Source: an uncultured Lachnospiraceae bacterium (GTDB taxonomy: Bacteria; Bacillota; Clostridia; Lachnospirales; Lachnospiraceae). From it: 64,000 bases of DNA. Below are positions 35,644 to 44,790 of the stretch, piece by piece. The stretch's first letter is position 1. Each line of letters opens with the position of its first letter. Where the stretch lies: assembly GCA_900551115.1 (NCBI GenBank), contig URUY01000002.1, positions 128,988 through 192,987 of the forward strand, in the 5' to 3' direction. Made by a program: the position numbers and the translations under genes. Under the pieces are notes generated by a model, which saw only the letters and a list, made by a program, of their open reading frames with translations, had not been told where the DNA came from and ran no database searches.

Positions 35644-36477
35644 TTAAATTCTGCGGATAGCCTTTTCCTTTATTTCTATTTTCCCATTTTTCAGAAGATG
35701 GCCTACCGCACGTTTAAACTCATTCTTGCTCATCTGCATTTCCCGTTTAATCACTTCCGGAGAGGCTTTATCGTTAAAGGGCAGGGCACCGTCAAAGCTG
35801 TCAATGACTGCCATCACCTTTTCGGCATCCTTTTCTATCTGCAGATAGGCTTTTTCCCTTATGCTCAAATCCAGCTTGCCGTCTTCCTTGACCGCGGTTA
35901 CCCTGCCGGTAATGCTGTCACCAATCTTTACCTCACCGTAAAGCTCCTTTTTCGGTATCAAACCGGAATATTTATCGTCTACCGCTACAAAGGCTCCGAA
36001 TTCAGGACTGGTTTCATAAATACACCCCTCCACTCTGTCATCCTTTTTATAAGGACTTTCCGTAGAGAGATACGGATAAACATTCATTGTGGCACACAGT
36101 CTGCCGCTTTTATCAATGTAGAGGGATACAAGTGGCCTGTCGCCCGGATACACCCTTGCCGTCTGCTGTTTAAACGGAAGGAATAAATCTTTCTCAAGAC
36201 CCCAGTCCAAAAAGGCGCCGTATTTGTTTACTTCCGCCACCTTCAGTCTTGTCACTTCACCCATTTTAAGAAGCGGTTTCTTCACGGTTGAAATAATACG
36301 GTCCTTTGAGTCCCTGTATACAAATACCTCAACGCTGCTGCCGATTTCCGTTCCCTCGGGCACCTGTCTCGCCGGAAGCAGCACCCGCTCCTCCGTATCC
36401 GCTTCGTCTGCCAGATATACGCCGAATTCTACCTTCTTTACTACCTTCAAAACCTGTATTTCACCCAGTTTAATCAT
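35644..36477 (-). CDS. cvfB: CvfB-like S1-domain RNA-binding protein
   Basis: A 277-aa protein with tandem S1-type OB folds (about 5-60, 70-140 and 150-210) and a C-terminal winged helix (about 220-277, SPEVIKREMQMSKNEFKRAVGHLLKNGKI). It matches CvfB of Staphylococcus and YitL of Bacillus, RNA-binding factors affecting virulence gene and RNA turnover. It overlaps the upstream acyl-ACP thioesterase gene by eight bases, so the two are translated from one message. Confidence 0.88.
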   Translation of the reverse strand: MIKLGEIQVLKVVKKVEFGVYLADEADTEERVLLPARQVPEGTEIGSSVEVFVYRDSKDRIISTVKKPLLKMGEVTRLKVAEVNKYGAFLDWGLEKDLFLPFKQQTARVYPGDRPLVSLYIDKSGRLCATMNVYPYLSTESPYKKDDRVEGCIYETSPEFGAFVAVDDKYSGLIPKKELYGEVKIGDSITGRVTAVKEDGKLDLSIREKAYLQIEKDAEKVMAVIDSFDGALPFNDKASPEVIKREMQMSKNEFKRAVGHLLKNGKIEIKEKAIRRI

Positions 36478-37219
36478 TTTCCCACACCTTTTCCTGCTTC
36501 TTTCCCTGAAACTCTACGTTTACATAGACACCGCCGCAGTCATCCTGTAAAGATACCACCCAGACCTCTTCTCCGTCTTCACCTCTTTTAACCGCCGCAT
36601 AAGGATACAGCCTGTCATGAAGAAGCGCCTGTTTTTTGTATTCTGCACGCATCTGCGAAATCACAAACTGCTCCGGCAGAAAATCCATTGCCATCCGTAC
36701 ATACTGTCCGTTATTGACATGATGGTTCGTATCCAAATGCTGTGCCCTTACTATTATCTCGTCCCTCTTTTGACCATCCGCAGGCACCGCAATCTTTCTT
36801 TCAGCATATTTCATAGACAGCTTTTCTTCCAATATGTACTTTTGAAGCATCTCCTCCGTAGGATGGGCCGGTCTAAAATTTTCCGTATCAAGCAGCGTCC
36901 AAAGGGAATTAGCCCTTGCTGCATATGCGCCGCTTTCATCCTTCATAAAAAAATTACGGTACCCGAAACAGCCCTTAAATTCATAAGGGAAGGTACCTAT
37001 ACTGACCCGTTCGCACAGTCTGGGAAATCTGTCCACCACAATCTGCCACGAAGAAAGCACCCATACCAGTCTGTTCTTTTTCCAATAGGAAAGCCCCACG
37101 CCCAAATCCTCTGATTGAAAGGTAGAACAGTCCTGAAAATAATCCAGTAACGCCTCCAGCGTCAGTCTTCCCTCGCTGTCTGTTTCACTGTATCTGATTC
37201 TGCTGTCAAAGCTGTACAT
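36470..37219 (-). CDS. acyl-ACP thioesterase (FatA/FatB-like)
   Basis: Releases free fatty acid from acyl-carrier protein; 249 aa with two hotdog domains. The N-terminal half begins FDSRIRYSETDSEG, and the C-terminal hotdog carries the catalytic signature HLDTNHHVNNGQYVRM (around residue 160-175) with a downstream acidic residue in AEYKKQ. Bacterial members set acyl-chain output in Clostridia and lactobacilli. The first gene of a two-gene unit, overlapping cvfB. No fatty-acid synthesis genes lie nearby. Confidence 0.88.
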   Translation of the reverse strand: MYSFDSRIRYSETDSEGRLTLEALLDYFQDCSTFQSEDLGVGLSYWKKNRLVWVLSSWQIVVDRFPRLCERVSIGTFPYEFKGCFGYRNFFMKDESGAYAARANSLWTLLDTENFRPAHPTEEMLQKYILEEKLSMKYAERKIAVPADGQKRDEIIVRAQHLDTNHHVNNGQYVRMAMDFLPEQFVISQMRAEYKKQALLHDRLYPYAAVKRGEDGEEVWVVSLQDDCGGVYVNVEFQGKKQEKVWEND

Positions 37220-37328
37220 GTCTTCTCCTCTTTTCTATACATACGTTTTATTTTAACACAGTATTATCTCCGCGACAAGCAGGACACCTATTTTACCATT
37301 TTACCGCTTTAGCTTAACAGGAATGGGG

Positions 37329-37375
37329 CAAAAATGGCTGTCACCTTTTCGATTTTAACCGCAAAAGTGACAGCC
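37329..37375 (-). terminator. terminator after GNAT gene
   Basis: A 13-bp stem with one bulged base (37336-37349 with 37363-37375) is followed on the reverse strand by CCATTTTTG. It lies 24 bp after the two-domain GNAT gene. Confidence 0.75.
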
Positions 37376-37398
37376 ACCATTTTACTTATTCATCTTAC

Positions 37399-38331
37399 TT
37401 ATTCATCCATGCAGGTATAGGTATTGCCCAAATGAATATGAAATCCCAACGTTTGATACATTTCCGCATCACACGGAGCGCAGGTAACACTAAGACTGAA
37501 AACGCCTTTTTCTTTACACCATTGCCGGGCGGAATTTACCAATTTTCGTGCTATGCCTTGCTTACGAAATGCAGGCTCTACATAAAAATCTTCAAAAGTA
37601 CCAACATCCGCACAGGCAAATGTTGAAAAAGCAGTAACCACACTACACATACCGACGGAACGGTAGCCACGCTTTGCAAGAAAAAATGTGATTTTACCCT
37701 CCGCAACAGCATGAGAAAGTGCTTCTTGTTTTTTGGCTGTGAGTATATCCTCTCCGATTTCAGACAGATAACCATTTTCCAGTTTTCGCAACTGCCAGTC
37801 CTCAGAATCTGTTAATACCTCAACTGTAATCGGATGTTCTTCCTTTGGTGGCAGAAGCATCAGCGGAACGCCCCATTCATCTGCTCCATTTAGCTTGAAA
37901 CCAACACGCTGCCAAAAACGCTGCCGTTTTATTGTATCACAGTTGATTTCCACGTATGTTGCCCCTTTGTTATTTGCCCAGGCAAGAAACTCTCCGGCAC
38001 AATGAGAGCCCGTACCATTTCCGCGAAATTCCGGGAATACACAAAACTCCGTTAAGAAGCATTTTCCATCCTCCGTATGGTAAATTACCGGTAATGCAAA
38101 ACCTATCTTCTGCTCGCCTCGGCAGAATAAAAGATAATAACAACGATCCTGTTCCCGATTGTGTATCTTCTCCACGTTAGCTCGGTACTGTGCATCATCT
38201 AAAAAGTACTCTCTGTCCTCATCCTCCGGATTTGGGAAAATATCCCGTTTGTGGTAGATGTGCAACTGCTCCCAAAAGAAAGCGATGTCCTGTTCCGTGA
38301 CCGCTTCACGGATTGTGATTTGATTGTTCAT
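37399..38331 (-). CDS. two-domain GNAT acetyltransferase
   Basis: A 310-aa protein with two GNAT folds. The first (about 1-155) contains the acetyl-CoA loop FRGNGTGSHC, with EINCDTIKRQRFWQRVGF at its end; the second (about 165-310) contains the loop FRKQGIARKLV and ends with YQTLGFHIHLGNTY. The substrate is unknown; tandem GNATs include aminoglycoside and mycothiol-type enzymes, but nothing here points to either. CGGAGGA precedes ATG 38331. A hairpin without a T-run lies just upstream, and the gene has its own terminator. Confidence 0.8.
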   Translation of the reverse strand: MNNQITIREAVTEQDIAFFWEQLHIYHKRDIFPNPEDEDREYFLDDAQYRANVEKIHNREQDRCYYLLFCRGEQKIGFALPVIYHTEDGKCFLTEFCVFPEFRGNGTGSHCAGEFLAWANNKGATYVEINCDTIKRQRFWQRVGFKLNGADEWGVPLMLLPPKEEHPITVEVLTDSEDWQLRKLENGYLSEIGEDILTAKKQEALSHAVAEGKITFFLAKRGYRSVGMCSVVTAFSTFACADVGTFEDFYVEPAFRKQGIARKLVNSARQWCKEKGVFSLSVTCAPCDAEMYQTLGFHIHLGNTYTCMDE

Positions 38332-38354
38332 TTATCATCCTCCGAATTTTTATT

Positions 38355-38380
38355 GGAGGGTTAGGATACGTGAACCCTCC
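38355..38380. repeat. inverted repeat between response regulator and GNAT gene
   Basis: A perfect 8-bp GC-rich inverted repeat (38355-38362 with 38373-38380) with a 10-base loop lies about 24 bp upstream of the GNAT start. No T-run follows on either strand, so it is either a weak terminator for the YesN-type gene or a leader hairpin near the GNAT ribosome site. Confidence 0.4.
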
Positions 38381-38500
38381 GTACACGATTCATCTTCATA
38401 AATGACCATCCTTTCCTTGTTATAATTTGCATAGCAATCATATTCGACAGCCAATGCACAACCATAAAATGCAGTGATAATAAAACCTCCCTGCCTCCTT

Positions 38501-39913
38501 TTATTCTACATCCTGTGACGGACTTATGCCATAATATTTTTTGTATGTTCTGGAAAAATGTTTCTCGCTGGTATATCCCACCAATTCACTTATTTCTCTT
38601 ATGGAATACTTACCGCTTTGCAAAAATTCTCTGGCCCGTTCCATTCTGATTCCGGTAACATATTCTATATACTTTCTTCCTGTTTTTTCCCGAAACACTC
38701 TGCTTAGGTAGGTTGGCGTTATATTAAATACATCACCCATTTTATCAATGGATACGTCTGACATGTAATTTTGGCTTACATATTGGCATATCTTGATAAT
38801 TAAATTCTGCTGCACCTCCGTTCCCGTCCGCTCAGAAACCAGCTTTTCTCCCATTTCACTCAATAATTCATAGGCACTGCCGCCCACAAAGGCCATGGCG
38901 GTAAACGTCTCAATATGCTTTTTCAGCTCCGGCGTAACCAATGCACCCTCTTCTTCATGATAGTTGCTTAAGCCCTTCTTAAGGGTAAGATGAAATTTCT
39001 CCATTTCTCCTGTTGCATACTCAGCCAGTAATTGTTCTAACTGAACACAAAAGTATTGTTTTTTCAAAATCATGGGGTCCTTTTCCAGGTCAACGGTAGC
39101 TATCATATCATGATTCCTGTAATAGAATCTTAACGGTGCCAAAGCCGACTGAAATTCCATCACCTTCTTCAAATCCGTTATGTTCGTAATATGTGTGTAA
39201 AATGCATGAATAAATATATTTTCATCCCGGTCTGCCATGCGTGTTCTAAGAAATGCCTTAAGCTCCAGATTCATCCTTCCGGGAAAAATCAGGCACAATT
39301 CACCTGTCCCGTGAAAAAACAAAGCACATCTGTTCAGCCTCTTGTCATTTCTTTCCTTCATATAACGGTCAATTCTCTCAAACAGAAGATGGTACGTGCT
39401 TTTCCTCATCTCCTGTTTGAAAGCATCTATAAAAAAAGTACAGACGATAAATCCCTCTTTATTATTCTCAATATCCGAATAATCATCTAAATAAAGACCT
39501 TTCTGTATGCTGTCGGTAAACGTACTGCGGCTTGTAATATGCTTTGCCTCTCTATCCTTTTTTATTTCTTTCATGAACCTTAATAATTCTTCCGGGTCAG
39601 GCGGCTTTAATAAATAGCCCTTAGCCCCCAGCTCCAATGCTTTTTTTGCATATGCAAACTCACTGTAGCCCGTCAATATACACCAGTCTGTCGCCGGACA
39701 TTCTTTCTGAATCATCTCCATGGCATCCAGTCCCGTTTGTTTGGGCATATTGATGTCCAGAAATACAAGATCAAAATTTGCGCTCCGCAGCATCTCTGTC
39801 ATTTCTGAAGCATTTCTCACCTGACAGATACTATCTTCCCTGCATATATCCATTAACATTGATTCCAACGTGATTCTTACCAGACGTTCATCATCTACAA
39901 TCAATATTTTCAT
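38501..39913 (-). CDS. YesN-type response regulator with AraC output domain
   Basis: A 470-aa two-component regulator. The receiver domain (about 1-120) has acidic residues in IVDDER, the phospho-acceptor Asp53 in FLDINMP and a conserved lysine in YLLKPPDP. A long middle region of unknown fold (about 130-355) is followed by a C-terminal AraC helix-turn-helix pair (about 365-470). It lies 33 bp after its YesM-type kinase and very probably regulates the adjacent sugar ABC transporter and GH4 operon, as is common for this class in Firmicutes. Confidence 0.9.
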   Translation of the reverse strand: MKILIVDDERLVRITLESMLMDICREDSICQVRNASEMTEMLRSANFDLVFLDINMPKQTGLDAMEMIQKECPATDWCILTGYSEFAYAKKALELGAKGYLLKPPDPEELLRFMKEIKKDREAKHITSRSTFTDSIQKGLYLDDYSDIENNKEGFIVCTFFIDAFKQEMRKSTYHLLFERIDRYMKERNDKRLNRCALFFHGTGELCLIFPGRMNLELKAFLRTRMADRDENIFIHAFYTHITNITDLKKVMEFQSALAPLRFYYRNHDMIATVDLEKDPMILKKQYFCVQLEQLLAEYATGEMEKFHLTLKKGLSNYHEEEGALVTPELKKHIETFTAMAFVGGSAYELLSEMGEKLVSERTGTEVQQNLIIKICQYVSQNYMSDVSIDKMGDVFNITPTYLSRVFREKTGRKYIEYVTGIRMERAREFLQSGKYSIREISELVGYTSEKHFSRTYKKYYGISPSQDVE

Positions 39914-39946
39914 CAGATATTTTCTCCCAATTCATTTATGATTAAT

Positions 39947-41692
39947 CTATAGGCATATTAGTACATTACATATTGTAGGGAACTGCTCTGTAGCGGTATA
40001 CCATAAAAAGGAGTCCGGATATGTGCTTTTCAGCCTGTCCTTTATATTCTGTATACCCACTCCGTTGCTTTTTTTCATATATTCTTTTCGGATTGGCACT
40101 CCGTCATTCGCAATTCTTATAAAAACATACTTCCCGCTCGTTACCTCAAGCAAAGATACATTAATATCTATGAATATATGGTTTTCATCTGTAAACCCAT
40201 GCTTCATTGCATTCTCGACCAATGGCTGAAGCAACAGCTTGGGGATGGATATCTCTTCCGCCTCACGGTCTATGTTTATCGTATAGTCCAGTCTGTCCTC
40301 AAATCTGATTTTTTCCAACATCAAATATGCATCAATAAATTTACACTCTTGAATTATAGTGGAATCATAGCCATGTTCACAGGTATAACGGAATAATCGT
40401 GACATTCCGAGAATTGCTTTTTCCAGCTTCTGACGGTCATTCAATCTATTCAGTGCAATAAAGGAACTCAATACATTATTAAAAAAATGCGGATTGATTT
40501 CCGTCTGCAATGCTTTGTATTCTGCTGCCTGCTGATTCAGCTTTAAAATGTATTCCGCTTCAACATAATGCTGGATTCTTTTAATCATGCCGATAATTGT
40601 ATTTCCGATTTTATCAAATTCTACAATTCCGCTTTCAGGATTGAAAATTTCCAACGTTTTAGGTTTTTCTATCTGATAATTTTCCGTTAATGTAACAATC
40701 TCATCCGTTGCATTCTTTACTTTTTTAAGCAAACGGCTGTACAAAAGAAAAGCGCCGCATACAGCCACTACCCATACTACAGCAAACATTCCGTATATCT
40801 TCCAGACACGACTTAATATAGTATTTTCAGGAATAATATAATTGATACTAAACTGGCTTCCCGTTTCTATGGAAAACAGCCTGTATGCCTTTTTTTCTGC
40901 AAGGAACCGGTTATTGCTGTCTGCGTTAATAAACCGGTTACTGTATAAATCCCCGGTTTCCTCAGATGTAGCATACGCTATCCTTTCATCCGGATATGAA
41001 ATGACTACTCCCGCCCCTTTATCCAATTCAAAATTACTCAGCATTTCCTTAAAAATATCCGTGGAAACCTCTAACAGCAGGTATCCCTGCGGCTGTGCCC
41101 TCTCTATCTGGTTAATTTTTCTGCCCAAGGTAAAGGTACTGCCGTCAGGCTCTTTTTTCACCGTATCTTTTGTAATGAGAACCTGGCTGAGATGCACATC
41201 TGTTAATTGCTGCACTATATCCTGATAGCCCGTTTCAGTCAAGTTTATTTGTTCCACACTGGATGCGGATTTCTTCAGATAAAAAACATCGGTATTATTC
41301 TGATTTACCGGTACATAGGCTATACTGTACATATAATCATTCGTTGCCGACATATATTTTATAATGGAATTTCTGTACTTTCTCTCCCTCCTGAAATAGG
41401 TATAATATGATTGCTTATCCTCTAAGGTTACCCTGTGGTTATTTACATAATAATAAAAATTCTCCAAGTCATCCTCAAACAAATACTGCAAAAAGAAATT
41501 TTCATAGGAATCCATATAACTGTCCAGATGATTTGACATACTTTGTAAGGTCAACTGCATATTGTTCGTATAATCATCAAATATCATATTTTGAATAAAG
41601 ATTCCATGCGTAATCAATATAAGCAGAAACGGCAGCCCCAGCGATAATACAAATATACGATTCAACCAGCTTTTCAATTTTTTTGTTTTCAC
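39947..41692 (-). CDS. YesM-type sensor histidine kinase
   Basis: Membrane kinase of about 581 aa with an N-terminal transmembrane helix, a large extracellular sensor (about 40-290), a second helix (about 300-322), a HAMP-like segment, the His_kinase domain with phospho-acceptor histidine in EINPHFFNNVLSS, and a HATPase domain (LLLQPLVENAMKHGF, NGVGIQNIKDRL). I place the start at GTG 41692, after which a typical membrane anchor follows. An open frame continues to ATG 41779, but that stretch lacks a ribosome site and contains a perfect inverted repeat. It likely senses an extracellular sugar with the neighbouring binding protein. Confidence 0.88.
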   Translation of the reverse strand: MKTKKLKSWLNRIFVLSLGLPFLLILITHGIFIQNMIFDDYTNNMQLTLQSMSNHLDSYMDSYENFFLQYLFEDDLENFYYYVNNHRVTLEDKQSYYTYFRRERKYRNSIIKYMSATNDYMYSIAYVPVNQNNTDVFYLKKSASSVEQINLTETGYQDIVQQLTDVHLSQVLITKDTVKKEPDGSTFTLGRKINQIERAQPQGYLLLEVSTDIFKEMLSNFELDKGAGVVISYPDERIAYATSEETGDLYSNRFINADSNNRFLAEKKAYRLFSIETGSQFSINYIIPENTILSRVWKIYGMFAVVWVVAVCGAFLLYSRLLKKVKNATDEIVTLTENYQIEKPKTLEIFNPESGIVEFDKIGNTIIGMIKRIQHYVEAEYILKLNQQAAEYKALQTEINPHFFNNVLSSFIALNRLNDRQKLEKAILGMSRLFRYTCEHGYDSTIIQECKFIDAYLMLEKIRFEDRLDYTINIDREAEEISIPKLLLQPLVENAMKHGFTDENHIFIDINVSLLEVTSGKYVFIRIANDGVPIRKEYMKKSNGVGIQNIKDRLKSTYPDSFLWYTATEQFPTICNVLICL

Positions 41693-41720
41693 AAGAGCCA
41701 CCCGCTTCCTACCTATGTAC

Positions 41721-41758
41721 AATATAGCTACAAGAATGCCGCTTCCTGTAGCTATATT
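41721..41758. repeat. perfect 12-bp inverted repeat ahead of the kinase gene
   Basis: Arms at 41721-41732 and 41747-41758 pair perfectly around a 14-base loop, just after the GH4 stop at 41772 and before the GTG start of the kinase. No T-run follows on the reverse strand. It could stabilise the upstream transporter message or reduce read-through into the two-component genes. Confidence 0.7.
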
Positions 41759-41771
41759 TATCATCGGTTCA

Positions 41772-43085
41772 TTATTCAAAATACTTAAATTGTGTCAGAT
41801 ATGCTTTATTTACTTCAAACATTTCCCTTACCATTGTTTTGATTTCCTCCAGGCTGAGTACCGCAGAGCTTACAGGGTCAAAATAACATGCCTGATATAT
41901 CTTTTGCGGGTCTCCGGTAAGGGCACCTTCAACAGCAAGCTCTTCTATTCTGGCACTGGTATTGACAAGCAGCGCCAGATGCTCCGGAAGCTTACCTACA
42001 TGTATGGGCTCAATTCCTTTCTTAGAAGCCAGAACAGGCACTTCTACACAGCAGCCTTCCGGGAGATTGTCAATCAATCCAAAATTCCTTACATTTCCGT
42101 TAAATTCATACAGGGTGCCGTCTCCGAATATCGCATTGAAGATATGGGCTGCATACTCATCACCCCTCTGCAAATTTACCGGGTTATCTGCCCAATCCAG
42201 AAAATCCTGTCTCCAGGTAAGAGAATCCCTTTCGTACCCTTCTTCTGCCATGAAATATAATCCCGGGTTCCAACCTGTGCTATGTGTACAATATTTTTCA
42301 ATCAGGTCCGGACGCTTACGGAACCATGCCACATATTCAGAAGCATGCCCGCTGGATTCTGTTACATAATAACCCAAATGCCTAAACATTTCATTACGGA
42401 CAATTTCTTCATTGTAATGCTCTTCAACCGCTTTCTTAATCAGCTCTGAAGCATCCTTTCCCTTCCATTTGTAATCCAAATAGAAAGCCTGATGATTAAT
42501 TCCGGCACAGGTATATGTAATGTCATTATTATCTGCGCCTATCCATTCTGCCAGCATTGCCGCTGTTTTCTGCACGCTATGGCATAAGCCCGTTACCTGG
42601 ATTTTACTTTCGGACTGCATTGTTCTGCAAAGCATCGCCATTGGATTTGTATAATTTAAGAATACCGCATTAGGGCAGTACTTTTCAATATCCCGTAAAA
42701 TATCCATCATTTCGGGCATGGTTCTTAAATAACGGAAAATGCCTGATACGCCGCGGGTATCTCCCATATTCATATCAACGCCATATTTTTTGGGAATTGT
42801 TAAATCCTTTCCCCAAACATGGATATCACCCACACAGATAGTACTTAATACGCCGTCTGCATTTTCCAACGCTACCCGCCTGTCCGTAGTAGAAATTACC
42901 TTTGCCGGATAATTTCCGGCAGAAATTATTTTTTCTGCTGCCTTTGTTGCATACATAAGCTTTTCTTCATTAATGTCCATTAATGCAATTGTAGCATCTT
43001 CAAATGCAGGAAATGTCAGTAAATCCCTTACCAGATTTCTTGTAAAAATAACGCTGCCTGCTCCAATAAAAGCTATTTTTTTCAT
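41772..43085 (-). CDS. GH4-family glycosidase (LplD/MelA-like)
   Basis: A 437-aa NAD- and metal-dependent glycosidase. The N-terminal Rossmann motif is in IAFIGAGSVIFTRNL, metal-binding residues are in GLCHSVQ (with the family cysteine) and NHQAFYLD. The CHS type with an ABC importer next door suggests an alpha-galactosidase, alpha-glucosidase or alpha-galacturonidase acting on imported sugar, rather than a 6-phospho-glycosidase, because no PTS is linked. It begins two bases after the second permease and is the last transport-operon gene before the kinase. Confidence 0.88.
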   Translation of the reverse strand: MKKIAFIGAGSVIFTRNLVRDLLTFPAFEDATIALMDINEEKLMYATKAAEKIISAGNYPAKVISTTDRRVALENADGVLSTICVGDIHVWGKDLTIPKKYGVDMNMGDTRGVSGIFRYLRTMPEMMDILRDIEKYCPNAVFLNYTNPMAMLCRTMQSESKIQVTGLCHSVQKTAAMLAEWIGADNNDITYTCAGINHQAFYLDYKWKGKDASELIKKAVEEHYNEEIVRNEMFRHLGYYVTESSGHASEYVAWFRKRPDLIEKYCTHSTGWNPGLYFMAEEGYERDSLTWRQDFLDWADNPVNLQRGDEYAAHIFNAIFGDGTLYEFNGNVRNFGLIDNLPEGCCVEVPVLASKKGIEPIHVGKLPEHLALLVNTSARIEELAVEGALTGDPQKIYQACYFDPVSSAVLSLEEIKTMVREMFEVNKAYLTQFKYFE

Positions 43086-43087
43086 CT

Positions 43088-43903
43088 CTATCCTTTCACT
43101 GCGCTGTCAATTGCGCCCTGCACAAAATATTTTTGTAAAAATAAGTAAATAATAACCACCGGAACAATTGCAATTACCGCACTCGCCGCTGCTCCGTTTA
43201 AATCCTTAACTGCCTCTCCAAAATATTGTTTTACAGTCAGTGTCACATTATACATGTTCGGTTTTTGTAAAATATATAAGGAATAGCCGTATTCATTCCA
43301 CGAGCTTACTCCCTGTAAAAGGATTATCGAAACCGTAACGGGTTTTAACTGCGGCACAATAATTTGGAAAAAAGTCCTGATAACACCGGCCCCGTCCACT
43401 TCTGCCGCTTCATCCAGCTCACTTGGGATTGAAGCAATAAAATTGGAATACATGTAGATTGACAACGGTAAGCCAAATGCAGCACTTACTACAATGATGC
43501 CCCAATAGGTAGAAAGCGCATTCATTGAAACAAGTATGGAATAGATACCAACTACCATTGACATTCCGGGGACCATCATGACTCCCATTATAAAAATTTT
43601 TACGCCCTTACTTAATTTATTCTGAATCCTTGCCATCGGATATGCAGCAAGACTTCCGGCAACTACAACCCCCAGCACCGTTCCGATTGTAATAATAAGC
43701 GAATTGAGAATTGCCTTTAGCATTTTGCTTTTTTGAAACACTTCCAAATAATTATTCCAATTAGCATCTTTTGGCAACAGCAGCCTGGAGCTTAAGTCCG
43801 TCATCGGTTTCAGTGAAGTTGTAATTACCACATAAATCGGTAAAAGATAGATTACCACTATTACTGTCGCCAATATATACTTCCACCAGTTTCTTTTCAT
43901 CAT
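43088..43903 (-). CDS. carbohydrate ABC transporter permease (MalG-type)
   Basis: A 271-aa membrane permease with about six helices and the EAA coupling loop ELDEAAEVDGAGVIRTFFQI near residue 180. The start ATG overlaps the stop of the partner permease by four bases. Typical CUT1-class transporter for oligosaccharides. No ATPase gene is in the operon, so a shared MsmX-type ATPase encoded elsewhere is probably used, as in other Firmicutes. Confidence 0.9.
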   Translation of the reverse strand: MMKRNWWKYILATVIVVIYLLPIYVVITTSLKPMTDLSSRLLLPKDANWNNYLEVFQKSKMLKAILNSLIITIGTVLGVVVAGSLAAYPMARIQNKLSKGVKIFIMGVMMVPGMSMVVGIYSILVSMNALSTYWGIIVVSAAFGLPLSIYMYSNFIASIPSELDEAAEVDGAGVIRTFFQIIVPQLKPVTVSIILLQGVSSWNEYGYSLYILQKPNMYNVTLTVKQYFGEAVKDLNGAAASAVIAIVPVVIIYLFLQKYFVQGAIDSAVKG

Positions 43904-44766
43904 TCCACCATCTTCTTTTCAAAATATCCATTGGCTATAACTGCAACAACCATGATAAGCACAAATGTAAAAATTCCTATTGCAGATGCGTAACCGGCCT
44001 TTTCTTTCAAAAAGTACTGTGTATTCAGGTATGTCATCAAGGAATGCGTCTGATAGCCGGGACCGCCATTCGTCAGTGAAATAATAGGATCAAACAGCTT
44101 TAAGCCGCCAATCAGATTTACAATTACCGATGTAGTCATTGCCGGAACAAGCAGTGGCAGTGTGATATTCTTAAAGCACTGCCATTTGCCTGCTCCGTCA
44201 ATGGTTGCAGCCTCAACATACAGCTTGGGAATATTCTGTATTCCTGCCAAATAAATAACCATACAGTTTCCTGCATATTGCCATGAATTTATCAGCGTAA
44301 TAATCAATACGCCGTATTTGCCATTTGCCAGCCAATCTACCGGTTCGGCACCAAACCATTTTAAGATATCATTTAATACTCCTCTGTCATAGGTAAAGAA
44401 GAAATACATAATATATCCCATAATCAGTCCGGATATCATAATCGGAAGATAGATGATAATTCTTACGATTCCGTTCCCTTTAAATTTGGAATTCACAAAA
44501 AGGGCGGCGGATAATCCGATTACGTTTTGCAGAATCGTGGATGCAAATCCGTAAATCAGCGTATTGATCAATGCTGTTTGAAAACGTCCGTCTTGTAATA
44601 TTGTGAGATAGTTTTCAATACCTATAAATTTTTTCTCACTGGAATAACCGTTCCATTTGCATAAAGAAATATATAAAGTCTCTCCAAACGGTCTTATTAC
44701 AAAAACAAAAAGCATTATAATTGCCGGAAGATAAAGCAGATACATTTTCTTACTTCGTCGTCTCAT
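43900..44766 (-). CDS. carbohydrate ABC transporter permease (MalF-type)
   Basis: A 288-aa CUT1 permease with about six transmembrane helices, a short basic start and the coupling loop YVEAATIDGAGKWQCFKNI, and a NGGPGYQTHSLMTYL segment typical of MalF-like proteins. It lies 24 bp after the binding-protein gene and overlaps the MalG-type gene by four bases. Confidence 0.9.
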   Translation of the reverse strand: MRRRSKKMYLLYLPAIIMLFVFVIRPFGETLYISLCKWNGYSSEKKFIGIENYLTILQDGRFQTALINTLIYGFASTILQNVIGLSAALFVNSKFKGNGIVRIIIYLPIMISGLIMGYIMYFFFTYDRGVLNDILKWFGAEPVDWLANGKYGVLIITLINSWQYAGNCMVIYLAGIQNIPKLYVEAATIDGAGKWQCFKNITLPLLVPAMTTSVIVNLIGGLKLFDPIISLTNGGPGYQTHSLMTYLNTQYFLKEKAGYASAIGIFTFVLIMVVAVIANGYFEKKMVE

Positions 44767-44790
44767 CCCTATCCTCCCTGTATTATTCCT

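Noticed and set aside
41692..41779. N-terminal extension of the histidine kinase from ATG 41779
   Set aside because: No ribosome site precedes that ATG, it overlaps the GH4 stop, and the extension is encoded by a perfect inverted repeat. GTG 41692 is preferred.
41772..43085. GH4 enzyme as a 6-phospho-glycosidase
   Set aside because: It is linked to an ABC importer rather than a PTS, and its CHS-type motif fits the group acting on unphosphorylated sugars, though this is not decisive.
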